DNA from: Vombatus ursinus
Taxonomy: Eukaryota; Chordata; Mammalia; Diprotodontia; Vombatidae
Assembly: GCF_900497805.2 (NCBI RefSeq)
Contig: NW_020953955.1
Coordinates: forward strand, 186,001-250,000
Length of the DNA: 64,000 bases
Direction: 5' to 3'
Below, piece after piece: positions 55,401-64,000 of this stretch. The notes beneath the pieces are model-generated. The model made no database searches and was not told the origin of the DNA. It saw only the letters and a program-made list of their open reading frames with translations. Positions within the stretch are counted from its first letter, which is position 1, and the number at the start of each line of letters is the position of its first letter. Position numbers and translations under genes: made by a program.

Positions 55401-57698
55401 AATGCAGCCATAATTAAAAGGGAAACAGGTAACCAAAAAAAAATCTTTGCAATAAGCTTCACTGCTAAGGCTCTCAATTCCAAGAAACATAGGAACTGAT
55501 TCAAATTTATAATCAATCAATAAACATTTATTAAGCAAGCCCACTGCTAAGAACTGGGGGAATTTAAAAAATGGCAAAAGATAGACCCCGCCCTCAAGAA
55601 GCTCACAACCTAACAAATCCAATGTCCAACCAATCCAATACTCACAAACAAGCTCTACACAGGAAAAATAATTTAGTTGGGACGTAAAGGAAGTCAGGGG
55701 AACCAGTAGCAGAGATGAAAAGAGAGCGCGTCTCAAACATGGGAGACAGTGAGAGAAAATGCCAGAGCCAAGAGTTGGTGTGTATGTCACGGAACAGCAA
55801 GCAAACCAACGTCACTGGACTGAAGAGTACATGCAGGGAGTGAGGTGTAAAAAGACTGGAAAGGCAGGGGAGGAACAGGTTATCCAAGTGCCATTCTCCA
55901 AATGAAAAATGGTCAAAGGATAGAAATACGCAATTTTCAAGGAAAGAAATACAGGTTATTTGCAGGTATACTGAAGGCAAAAACTGATCCAAATCACTAA
56001 TAGCTAGAGAAATAACAATTGAAGTAACTCTTAAGTCCCACTTCACACCTATCATATCAACAAAGTTGACAGAAGAGGAAAATGATAGATGTAGGAGAAA
56101 GTGCCACAGACGGACATATGAACTGGTCCAGCTGATCTGGAGAACAACCTGGAACCATTTCCCCAAATCAACTAAACCCCTCCTTTGATTTAGTGATACT
56201 AGTACTAGACCTATAATCCAGAGATGCAAGAAAGAGGAAAAGGACCTATCTATCTATAACAGCTTGCTTTTTTTTGGTAAGAGCAAAGAACCAGAAACCA
56301 GGGTGTACACCTATCAACTGAACAAATACAGGTATATGAATATAATGAATACTAGTGTGCTAGAAGAAATGACGAACAGGACAGTTTCAGAGAAGCGTGG
56401 GAAGATTTACGATGCTGGGGAAACAGAACCATCAGAACAATTTATGTAAAAATAACACCACTGTAAAAGCAAACAACTTTGAAAGCTGTCAGAGCTCTGA
56501 TCCATGCAATGACCAACTATGGTTCCAGAGGACCAATGATAAAGCATATTTCTGACCTCTTGTCAGAGAGCTGACAAGCTTAACATATTTTGGACACCGC
56601 CAATATAGGAATTTGTTTTGTTCGACTATGCATATTTGGTATAAAAGTTTTGTTTTCCTTTTTTACCCCTTCTGGGGATAGGGACAGAAAATTGATTTTG
56701 GAAAAAAAACAACAAAGGGACTGAGTTACCAAAACCAAAGAAAAGGAAGAGGTCACAGAAAACTGTCCCATGGCCCCTGGAATTATACAATTATAGGATG
56801 ACAAGGAAGAGCAGAGATTAGTTATCTCTGAAAGGAATTCAGGAAAGACACAGAAATATGAGACAGTTTAAGTCAGAATGGGCTCAGTTGTGGCACAGGA
56901 GAAGGTGATAGGAAGAAAAGCAAATCTCACCGATTCCCGGAAGCCATCATACTTATAGAAGTGGCCATTCTTAGTAAGAAGTTTGAGGCCATGGCCCAGA
57001 GCCACCCGTCGCCAGATGCCCTCAGTCAGCTCCCCAGCCTGAATGTTGTCCACTTTGCCTGTCTTACTGTTCTTGAAGATTATACCTTGGCGGCTCAACC
57101 GAAGACGACCATCATTCTGCAGGAGAAAAAGACCAAAACATTCAGAGAAAATATCCACAAGACACGCTCTGGCTTCCTGTCACCCTGACATCCACCCCTG
57201 GCTGACAGCAAGTTGCTCAGAAAACAAAGGTATATAGTAGATAAATTTGAGGCAGTGTGGAATTGTGGGAAAAGCACCAGACTGAGAGTAGGAAGCCTAG
57301 TAGCTTTTAGCCCTGGCTCTGCCACTATGAGCTAGAACAAGCCAATTCTACTTCCTGGCTCTCAGTTTTTTCATCTGGAAAATAAGGGGGTTTGAACTAG
57401 GTAAGTTGTAAGGGTTCTCTCTGCCTCTAAGAGCCTACAATTCTATGTCTTCTCCACAAGTATACTATCACAGTGCTAGTTAAAAAACAAACAAACAAAA
57501 AACCCAGAAACATAGGAGATTAAAAAATTATCAAGAGTGCCAGCCTCCCTGTGGAAAGAGATTATTCCTCTCTCCTTGTTCCAAGGGTGTCACGCCAATT
57601 AAATCCTGCCCCTACTTTGACTAAAAAGCCAATTTTTTTCTTACCATAGAACCTTTCACCTCCTGGTAGATATCATTGAATTCCAAGGTCTCTGCCAT
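46338..57698 (-). CDS. SSRP1: SSRP1 (FACT complex subunit), whole coding span
   Basis: Structure-specific recognition protein 1, the nuclear HMG-box partner of SUPT16H in the FACT histone chaperone, which loosens and rebuilds nucleosomes during transcription, replication and repair. Sixteen coding exons join perfectly in phase to 712 residues (human 709). In order: N-terminal dimerisation domain (about 1-105), linker, tandem PH-like middle domain (about 195-430), acidic intrinsically disordered part (about 440-510, with DSSDDSGDETDESF), basic KERKSRKK stretch, HMG box from about 544 to 612 (DPNAPKRPMSAYMLWLNASR), then a basic and Ser/Glu-rich tail ending EESGSGSDEE. The start ATG has A at -3 and G at +4, and the first residues MAETLEFND match human. 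Introns hold old L1, SINE and L2 pieces; no coding exon is damaged. Confidence 0.98.
46930..47850 (+). repeat. L2 LINE 3' ends in SSRP1 intron
   Basis: Two forward L2 pieces: a tail at 46,930-47,060 and a longer ORF2-end plus tail at 47,130-47,850 (cctccatgtactctatgctc, gataccttgtatacaccgag). Confidence 0.7.
47937..48120 (-). CDS. SSRP1: SSRP1 coding exon 15 (residues 626-687)
   Basis: DKSKKKKGKVKVEKKSTPSK, GASKSSSKQLSESFKSREFV, SSDESSSGENKSKKKRRRSE. Basic tail with Ser-rich phosphorylation-type sites. Confidence 0.97.
48270..48620 (+). repeat. L2-like 3' end
   Basis: Forward degraded L2 with cagtagaatctaagtctccc near its end, in the intron between SSRP1 coding exons 14 and 15. Confidence 0.5.
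49016..49110 (-). CDS. SSRP1: SSRP1 coding exon 14 (residues 595-626)
   Basis: EWDRKAEEAKREYEKAMKEY then SEGGRAESSYR. End of the HMG box; the linker after KEY is slightly longer than in human. Confidence 0.96.
49288..49458 (-). CDS. SSRP1: SSRP1 coding exon 13, HMG box (residues 538-594)
   Basis: GKKGKDPNAPKRPMSAYMLW, LNASREKIKSDHPGISITDL, SKKAGEIWKGMSKEKKE. Core of the DNA-bending HMG box. The first residue is G where human has V (PVEVKKGKD), next to the splice junction. Confidence 0.98.
49818..49947 (-). CDS. SSRP1: SSRP1 coding exon 12 (residues 494-537)
   Basis: FDSNASASSSSNEGDSDRDE, KKKKLAKKAKIVKERKSRKK, PVE. A switch from acidic to basic sequence; the lysine-rich part varies from human. 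Confidence 0.96.
50100..50500. repeat. MIR pair
   Basis: Forward MIR-like piece (50,140-50,270) and reverse piece (50,370-50,500). Confidence 0.55.
50717..50762 (-). CDS. SSRP1: SSRP1 coding exon 11 (residues 479-494)
   Basis: 46-base micro-exon encoding DESFNPGDEEDDVAE, acidic. Acceptor ctgttgcag, donor GTGAGT. Confidence 0.96.
50869..51007 (-). CDS. SSRP1: SSRP1 coding exon 10 (residues 433-479)
   Basis: GINPSYDEYADSDEDQHDAY, LERMKEEGKIREENANDSSD, DSGDET. Beginning of the acidic disordered region. Confidence 0.97.
51453..51525 (-). CDS. SSRP1: SSRP1 coding exon 9 (residues 408-432)
   Basis: EEYGKLFDFVNAKKLNIKNR then GLKE. End of the middle domain; donor GTACCC is weaker than the others. 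Confidence 0.96.
52176..52397 (-). CDS. SSRP1: SSRP1 coding exon 8 (residues 334-408)
   Basis: HSGAQCITCSYKASSGLLYP, LERGFIYVHKPPVHIRFDEI, SFVNFARGTTTTRSFDFEIE, TKQGTQYTFSSIER. Second PH-like fold of the middle domain. Confidence 0.98.
52480..52600 (+). repeat. L2 3' tail
   Basis: Forward: cattagaatgtaagctcctt then gaggacaaggatatatatc, in an SSRP1 intron. Confidence 0.8.
52949..53077 (-). CDS. SSRP1: SSRP1 coding exon 7 (residues 291-334)
   Basis: DEVEKRFEGRLTKNMSGSLY, EMVSRVMKALVNRKITVPGN, FQG. E-to-D change against human at the first residue. Confidence 0.97.
53158..53261 (-). CDS. SSRP1: SSRP1 coding exon 6 (residues 257-291)
   Basis: ISLDPPIKQGQTRYHFLILL then FSKDEDISLTLNMNE. Middle domain. 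Confidence 0.98.
53418..53648 (-). CDS. SSRP1: SSRP1 coding exon 5 (residues 180-256)
   Basis: AFAQNVLSKADVIQATGDAI, CIFRELQCLTPRGRYDIRI, YPTFLHLHGKTFDYKIPY, TTVLRLFLLPHKDQRQMFFV. Start of the PH-like middle domain. Confidence 0.98.
53744..53934 (-). CDS. SSRP1: SSRP1 coding exon 4 (residues 116-179)
   Basis: QLLSFDIGDQPVFEIPLSNV, SQCTTGKNEVTLEFHQND, DAEVSLMEVRFYVPPTQEDG then VDPVE, identical to human where read. Confidence 0.97.
54157..54262 (-). CDS. SSRP1: SSRP1 coding exon 3 (residues 81-116)
   Basis: EFEKLSDFFKSHYRLELVEK then DLCVKGWNWGTVKFGG. Acceptor cctctgcag, donor GTGAGT. Preceded by a 2.7-kb intron full of L1 sequence. Confidence 0.97.
54450..56720 (+). repeat. L1 ORF2 end and 3' UTR with two nested elements
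   Basis: Forward L1 in the 2.7-kb SSRP1 intron: ccataccaatcaaactacca, aataaaaggtcaagaacctc, tgaaaaatggtcaaaggata, ending near 56,720. Interrupted at 55,075-55,340 by a forward (b)-form SINE and at 55,505-55,870 by a reverse L2 end. Old and broken. Confidence 0.8.
55505..55870 (-). repeat. L2 3' end nested in L1
   Basis: Starts with its tail aatcaatcaataaacattta and continues through gaccccgccctcaagaagct. L1 sequence lies on both sides, so this copy is younger than the L1. Confidence 0.75.
56931..57116 (-). CDS. SSRP1: SSRP1 coding exon 2 (residues 19-80)
   Basis: NDGRLRLSRQGIIFKNSKTG, KVDNIQAGELTEGIWRR, VALGHGLKLLTKNG then HFYKYDGFRES. One difference from human: F in place of V after GH. 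Part of the N-terminal domain that pairs with SPT16. Confidence 0.98.
57645..57698 (-). CDS. SSRP1: SSRP1 coding exon 1 (residues 1-18)
   Basis: MAETLEFNDIYQEVKGSM; human has V at residue 10. The exon extends to 57,805 as 5' UTR after a ctttgtctccag acceptor. No other ATG precedes the start in this exon. Donor GTAAGA. Confidence 0.97.
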
Positions 57699-58167
57699 GC
57701 TGACCTGACCCCGGTTGCCCCAGCACCAGACAGCAGAGAACTAAACAGAAAGCTCGAGGAAGATGCTGGTTCCGAAGAGGTGATCCAACAGAAGCCTACT
57801 GGGATCTGGAGACAAAGAAAAAACTAGAAAGTGGTAAGGCAAATGAAAGTGTGAAACTTACGCAAACAGTAAGTAGTCACTTAATAAATGTTTGTCCAAT
57901 ACCCCACCTCAATCTCTTAGAAGGGAGACAGAGATGAGAATCCCTAAGGTCGCAGTGCAAGGAAGAAGGGTTTAACTGAGACTCTAGGAACAAGGGCTTC
58001 AAGAAGTTGTGGGAATCCTACAATTGAAGGTGGCAGGTGGTGCTCTTTAGCTGGGGAATCCTAAATAAGGGTATCTACTGAGATGCGGCAAAGCAGCATT
58101 CCTTGCTGGGGCAAAGCTACTTTCCCTGAGGCTCCAAGGGGGCAAACAAGCCTATTCTTAGCTAAAA

Positions 58168-58330
58168 GCTTTCTTTCTTTCTTTCTTTTTTTTGCTTTGG
58201 CAATTGGAGTTAAGTGACTTGCCCAGGGTCACACAGCTAGTAAGTGACATGTGTCTGAGACTGGATTTGCACTCAGGTCCTCCTGACTCCAAGGCCAGAG
58301 CTCTATCCACTGCACCACCTAGCTGCCCCC
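58168..58330 (-). repeat. short tRNA-SINE, reverse
   Basis: Reverse copy with a TTTC-rich tail at 58,168-58,192, in SSRP1 intron 1. Confidence 0.9.
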
Positions 58331-58649
58331 AAACAGGCCTATTCTTGCCCTGCTCCCCTACTACCTATGTTTCTGAGGCAGGGAACTGAGGAGGCTCCAC
58401 TGAGGTGCCACCTCCTCCAGGAAGTCCTCCCTGGTCCCTGGGACCCCATGTCCCCCCAGGAGAACACAGACTGATTGAGAACTAGGAATGCTTGTGGTGA
58501 CTGCGTTGCTAGCCCCCAGGCCTGATGCCACTGCCCCCACTGAGCAGGTAGGAGTGACCTGACTTGGGTCCCTCCTACACGAGGGTCTCCTGGCCCTTGG
58601 GGGCTCGGGACAGAATCCCACAGGAGAAGGGGCACCGACTGGCAAAAAC

Positions 58650-59640
58650 CAAACCAACGGCCAAAGGAGAAGCAACCCCGGTGAACGCCTGGGGCGCGCC
58701 GAGGCCCCGAGCTCCGCCGTGGGGCCGTGGGGCTAGGACCGGGCACCCGGCCTCCCGCAGCGCCCCGCCCCCCCCCCCCCCGGTCACAGTAATTAACGGG
58801 AGCACTGGGAGCCAGAGACCCCTCCTCCCCCGATGCTCCCCTAGCCCTCCCCCACGTGGCCCCTGGCTCCCCACCTTGGGACCCTCTGGGGAACCCCTCC
58901 CCCTGTCCCTCCCCCGACGTCTCCCTCCCCGATCTACCACGGGCCCCTTCTTCGTTCCCCCCACCTCCTCTCTCCTCCCTGTTGTTTCTTCCCTCCCCTC
59001 CCCCACCTCTGTGCCCCCCCCACGCCCACGCAGAATTGTGGCCGCTCGCCCCCCCTCCCCCGCCCCGCGTCTCACCTCCTCAATCCCGGGTTCCTCCAGG
59101 GGACGCGGACATGGACACGGGGGAACTCGGGGGGGGGGGGTCCTCGAGCGGACTCCGGGGGCGGGGGAGGGGGCTCCGGGATCAGGATCTTTTCCCGCGT
59201 GCGCAGCCCCGGCTCCCGCCACCGGAAGCGACGCTGCCATAGAGGGGACGAGCGGGCTAGAGGGACCCCGGAGCGTCCCTGCTGGCCCGCGGCGACACCA
59301 TAGAGAGGCGGGAGGACTGCGAGAGCGAGGGAGGCGGGGCTGGCGGCGAGGGGAACGTGATCGCGACCTTGGCCCTGCACGTGCGCGCCACGGCCCCCGC
59401 CGCGGGGGAGCGCTCTGGAGCCCCTGCGGGTGCGGGGTCGCGTGTGCGAGTGTGCGTGCGTGCGTGTGGCTGTGTGTCTGTCCGCCCGTGTGTGCTTAGG
59501 GGCTGTGTGCCGGCGGGTGCGTGGCTTGTGTCGGTGCGGGCTAGGCATTTGTGTGCCATGTGCGCACACATCTCTACACCTGTCTTTGGGCAGGTACTGC
59601 CATAGGGCCCGGGCCGGCGTGCGCAGCTCGGTGCTAGCGG
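58650..59640. promoter_or_regulatory. SSRP1: SSRP1 CpG-island promoter
   Basis: GC-rich, CpG-dense block with an ETS-type ACCGGAAGCG at 59,221-59,230 next to YY1-like CCAT cores (59,236 and 59,298) and an E-box CACGTG near 59,379. No TATA box is visible. This fits a housekeeping promoter. Confidence 0.85.
59076..59240 (-). other. SSRP1: SSRP1 non-coding exon 1 (5' UTR)
   Basis: Donor GTGAGA at 59,070-59,075 on the minus strand, at the edge of the CpG island, spliced to the exon with the start codon at 57,805. The upstream end is estimated from YY1- and ETS-like sites at 59,220-59,240. Confidence 0.6.
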
Positions 59641-60550
59641 GAGGAACCCCTAGACTAGAGGTGCAAGCACTTGCTTCAGATCCTGGCTCTCGTACCCACC
59701 ACGCGTGGGGCTTTAAACAAGGCCCTTCACCCGTCCCTGGCACTGCTTCCTCCTCCATAAAATAAAGGGGGTCGCCAGGTGATCCAGTTCAAAGTTCCTC
59801 CCAGGTGTAAGCCCTAGGATCTGTACAGTGATGCCCTGGGATGAGGAAGCCCTCATTTCCCCCACATTTCCCACTCACCAGAGGTCCTCGAGAAGAGCTG
59901 TATGACCCCTTGGATAATGTGTTGCAGGCACGATTCTTCGTCAGGTGCGGATGGGGACCAGCCCTGAGATCCTGCGATTGTCCCATGGACCACGGCCCCG
60001 CCCCACCTGCTAAGTAGGTAAGAGTCCCTGGACCCTATTATGCTAGACCCCGGGACCGTAAGATTCAGATTTATGTAGTCCAATCTCTCGTTCCACTCCA
60101 TTTCACATGGGAAGAAACTGAGACCCAGAAAGGGACAGTGGATTCTCCAAGCCGATGGAGTGGGCTCGCGGACTTCCCACTACCCCGTGCCACGAAGCCG
60201 TAGCTTTTAAAAGTGCAGACCTGCTGTCTGTCCTCACGAACTCCCCGACCATAATCACAATCCATGCACTCCTCATAGAGAGAAGCAAGCCAGCAGATTT
60301 CAGGATCGGGTTCAATCTCCGGTGTCAGGTTCACAGTGGAGCCAGAACTGATTTGGCAGCTCTCGGGATAGCAGAAGCCAGAAGCAATCCCTTTTCCAGC
60401 AGTCCCTGGGTACAGTCCCTAACCACTCATTCCTAGCGCAGGACAGGGAGGGGTCTTAGGAAATTGTCTGAGGGCGCAGAGCTAAGTGGTTCCCACTAGA
60501 CTTGTAGCTGCTAGTGCTAGACGGACATCATAATAATGCGCATGGCGTCC
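59641..60550. other. upstream flank of SSRP1
   Basis: MIR-like pieces (forward about 59,680-59,820, reverse about 60,050-60,190) and unique sequence. I looked for the first exon of P2RX3, the human neighbour, and did not find it. Confidence 0.5.
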
Positions 60551-60554
60551 ATAT

Positions 60555-61340
60555 AAGCAGTTGTTGTTGTGGAGTCATATTTGACTCTTTATTATCCCAT
60601 TTGGGACCTTTTTGGGGTAAGATACTGGAGTGGTTTTCCATTTCCTTCTGTAGCTGATTTGACGGATGAGAAAACTGAGGGAAACAGGATGAAATGACTT
60701 GCCCAGGGTCACACAGCTAGGAAGTATCTGAGGCTGGATTTGAACTCTGGTCTTCCTGACCTCAGGTCCCGAGCTTTATCCACACATATAACCCCACCCC
60801 CAATATAAGAACACTGGATTTGGAATAAGAGGACCCAGGTTCAATTATCAATTGTGCCATCTAAAACCTGTGTGAGATCACACAGGGCAAATCACTTCTT
60901 CTCCCTGGGCCTCAGTTTCCTCTTCTATTACATTAGGAAATTGGACCAGATGACATCTAAGGTCCCACCCAATATTAATCCCACAATCTAAGAAATGAGA
61001 AAATAATTTCACGGAGGTTAAGGGACTTAGCCAATAAACAATCCAATAAGATTCAAAGTTAGGATTTGAACCCAGGCCTCTGGCATCCGTGCCCAATGTC
61101 CTTTCCACTGAACCACACCATCCTTTTGACAGTGTCTGTTAACGTGATTTTCTACTGGGCACATTTGGCAATATCAGACCATAGCTTTCAAGCCAGAAGG
61201 CACCTTGGTGCCATCTAGCCCCAATCTCTTATTATATAGATGAGGAACTTGCCCAAAGTGACCTAGTTGAGAAACGTCACAGCTGGCATTCAAACTCAGA
61301 TCCTCTGACTTCAAATCCAGTGTCCTTTACTTATAGACAG
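60555..61340. repeat. SINE and MIR cluster
   Basis: Reverse (a)-form SINE (60,555-60,782), forward MIR (60,795-60,990), reverse MIR pieces (60,990-61,130 and 61,165-61,330). Confidence 0.7.
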
Positions 61341-61519
61341 GATGCAGGACTCCAGAGCTGGGACTAAGCCCCACAGTGCAGATCCTGGGACACCTCTGGG
61401 TATAATGGTTCACCTTTATATAGCCCTCTAAGGTTTGCAAAGTCCTTCCCCAACAAGCTGCCTGGGTGGGTAGAGTGATGTGAATATCATTTAGACTTTA
61501 CAGAGAAGGTTAAGTGAGG

Positions 61520-62480
61520 CCTTATTTTCTTTTATTGTTTTTTTATATATTTATTTTTATTTCCCCCAATTACATGTTAAAACAATTTTTTAAACATTTT
61601 TTTTTAAGTTTTGAGTTCCAAATTTTATCCTTCCCCCCCCTACAGTAAGCAGATATAGGTTATACATGTGCATCATGTAAAATATTTCCGTATTAATAAC
61701 TTTGTACAAGAAGACTCAAATAAAAGAAAAAGAATGAAAGAAAAAGTGAAAAATAGCACGCTTCAGTCTGTATTCAGACTATCAGTTCTTTCTCTCAAGG
61801 TGGATAGTATGCTACATCATTAGTCCTTTGGAATCGTCTTGGATTATTGTATTGCTGAGAATAGCTAAGTCATTCACAGTTTATCATCATACAATATTGC
61901 TGCTACTGTGTACAACATTCTGGTTCTGTTCACTTTGTATCAGTTCATGTAAGTCTTTCAGGTTTTTATGAAATCATCCTACTTGTCATTTCTTTTTTTT
62001 TAAATTTAATTAATTAATTTATTTTTAGTTTTCAACATTCACTTCCATAAGCTTTTGAGTTTTAAATTTTCTCCCCCTCCCTCCCGTCCATCCTCCCCAA
62101 GACGGCGTGCAATCTGCTATAGGCTCTACATATACATTCACATTAAGCATATTTTCACATTAGTCATGTTGTAAAAAAGAATTAGAACCAATAGGAGGAA
62201 CCACAAGAAAGAAGAAACAAAACAAAACAGAAGGAAAAAAAGAGCAAATAGTTATGCTTCCATCTGCATTCAGACTCCGTAGTTCTTTCTCTGGTTGTGG
62301 ATCTACTTGTCATTTCTTATAGCACAATAATATTCCATCACAATCCTATACCTCAGCTTGTTTAGCCTTCCCCAATCGATGGGCATCCCTTCAATTTTCA
62401 ATGCTTAGCCACCACAAAAAGAGTTGCTATAAATATTTTTGTACAAATAGGTCCTTTCCCCCTTTTTTCAACACAAATAT
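61520..62480 (-). repeat. L1 3' end with nested L1
   Basis: Reverse L1 3' end split by a second reverse L1 3' end (61,995-62,302), flanked by ctacttgtcatttctt at 61,979-61,994 and 62,303-62,318. Confidence 0.85.
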
Positions 62481-62560
62481 TTAAATGAGTTAAAAAAAAA
62501 ACAAGCAAGCTATTGAACTTCTACACGTTGCTTCTTTCTTAACAAAATGTTTGTTTTCTG

Positions 62561-63470
62561 TAGCAGCTAGGTGGTGCAGTAGAAAGAGTGCTGACCTAAA
62601 AGCAAAACATTAGTGAGGAGGGAAAAGGAGAAAGGAGAAAGAAAAGCATTAACAGGGGGGAAAGGATAGAGAGAAAGACACAGATAGTAATCGTAATTGT
62701 GAATGTGATATATGAATGTAATGGAATACTATTGTGCTATAAGAAATGATGAACAGGCAGACTTCAGATAAACCTGGAAAGACTTGTATGGTTTGATGCT
62801 GAGTGAAGTGAGCAGAACCAGGAGAACGTCGTACACAGTAACAGCCACTTTGAGTGATGACTGACTTTGATAGGCTTAACCCCTCTCAGCAATACAAAGA
62901 TCTAAGACATCTCCAAAGGCCTCGTGATGGAAAATGCTATCCACATCCAGAGAAAGGACTGTGGAGTTTGAATACAAATCGAAGCATACTATTTGCTATT
63001 TTTTTTTCTTCTGTTGTGTTTTGTTTCCTCTTTCTGGTGGTTCCTCCTGTTACTTCTAATTCTTACTTACGACATCACTAATGTGAAAATATGTTTAACA
63101 GGAATATATATGTGTAGCCTATATTAGATTGCGCACCCGTCTTGGGGAAGGAGGGAGGGAGGGAGGGAGGGGGAGAAAAACTTAAAACTCAAAAGCTTAT
63201 GGAAGTGATTGTTGATAATTCAAAATAAATTAATAAAACATTTTGAAAAAAAAAAAAGAGTGCTGACCTGTATTCAAACTAGCCTCAGACATTTGCTGTC
63301 TGTGTGATCCTTGCCAAGTCACTTAACCAATATCTGCCTCAGTTTCTTCATTTGTAAAAGGAAAATAATGATATCACCTACCTCCCAGGGTCGTTGTAAG
63401 GCTCAATGAAATATTTGCAAAGCACTTGCAAACATTAAAGTGCTATGTAAATGCTCGCTATTATTTTCTT
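62561..63470 (+). repeat. (b)-form SINE split by an L1
   Basis: SINE head at 62,561-62,597 and body from 63,270. In between is a forward L1 (62,598-63,254), A-tailed and flanked by aaagagtgctgacct at 62,583-62,597 and 63,255-63,269. Confidence 0.9.
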
Positions 63471-64000
63471 GATTTATAACTCAACAGGGTAGTAACAAAA
63501 TGGTTCTATTTGTTATGTTCTTCTGCATTTTGTTTTCTCTTGTGAATTAAAAAAATACGTAATTACTCCTTTTTCATTTTCCTTATTGACTTGCCATGGT
63601 CAGCTAAGGGTCAGAAATAAGATTCTGCTCCTGGCCTCCTGTCTTCAAATCTAACCAGCTTTCCACTGCATCATGAATAGCAAGACGATTTTAGGATTAG
63701 CAAATCGATTATCGGAGCCAACTTTCATTTCCCCAAGAAAGTCATCCTATGTTTTTCTTCAGCTGCTGTCTCTCTCTCTCTCTCTTAGAAAATTAAATTA
63801 AATATTTTCTACCTTCCCACTCCTGGCAGAGAAGTAAATAGGGTATAATGTTATACTGTCAGATGTGGTCACTGGATCAGATTTTTTTTTTTTTTACTTA
63901 ATTGTTTTTCTTTGTCGAAAAGGGAGGGTTCGCTCTGATCTGGTAGGCTAAAATGTTAATTATAGAGACAAAATGCATTGGTAAAACATTTTAAAAAACC
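63471..64000. other. AT-rich right edge
   Basis: AT-rich spacer with a (CT)n run at 63,768-63,786 and a poly(T) run near 63,883-63,895. Nothing else supported. Confidence 0.5.

Noticed and set aside
58564-59499. Long open frames on both strands (up to 311 codons) around the SSRP1 CpG island
   Set aside because: Low-complexity Pro/Arg/Gly peptides in GC-rich DNA where stops are rare. They overlap the SSRP1 5' UTR exon and promoter and match no known family.
59640-64000. First exon of P2RX3
   Set aside because: Expected next to SSRP1 from the human map, but no matching coding segment was found; it probably lies beyond the right edge.

Overview
The window looks like nuclear DNA from a marsupial. 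It is full of tRNA-derived SINEs whose heads read like ggcagctaggtggcacag, a kind I associate with marsupial genomes. It also carries marsupial-type L1 3' ends, many L2 3' tails and MIR-like SINEs. I cannot name the species from the sequence. The two host genes recognised are TNKS1BP1 and SSRP1, in the same order and orientation as on human chromosome 11q12. Both lie on the minus strand, so transcription runs from high to low coordinates.

Layout. 1-17,150: gene-poor flank downstream of TNKS1BP1, made of nested SINE, MIR, L2 and L1 pieces, a possible hAT relic and unique spacers; no gene found. 17,150-43,670: TNKS1BP1 (tankyrase 1-binding protein, TAB182), with a non-coding first exon in a CpG island and ten coding exons, about 1,669 residues. 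43,670-45,875: short intergenic stretch including the rest of the CpG island. 45,875-59,240: SSRP1 (HMG-box subunit of the FACT histone chaperone), with a non-coding exon in a second CpG island and sixteen coding exons, 712 residues. 59,240-64,000: upstream flank with SINEs and nested L1 copies. In human the next gene on this side is P2RX3 and the next on the other side is APLNR; neither is seen here.

The two proteins work separately. SSRP1 pairs with SUPT16H to dismantle and rebuild nucleosomes. TNKS1BP1 is a large disordered scaffold that binds tankyrase through the motif RPQPDG, which is intact here. Every intron boundary below was read by eye, and all exon phases are mutually consistent.

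Most notable: in the large TNKS1BP1 intron a SINE is split by five perfect AACCCT telomeric units fused to a 141-bp inverted copy (139 of 141 bases identical) of DNA lying 2 kb away. This looks like a double-strand-break repair scar. Other points are a phase-compatible candidate alternative first exon of TNKS1BP1, a 10-N assembly gap inside a 63-bp coding repeat whose true length should be 8 modulo 3, an intronic relic copy of part of a TNKS1BP1 exon, and a 33-bp minisatellite grown from a MIR tail.
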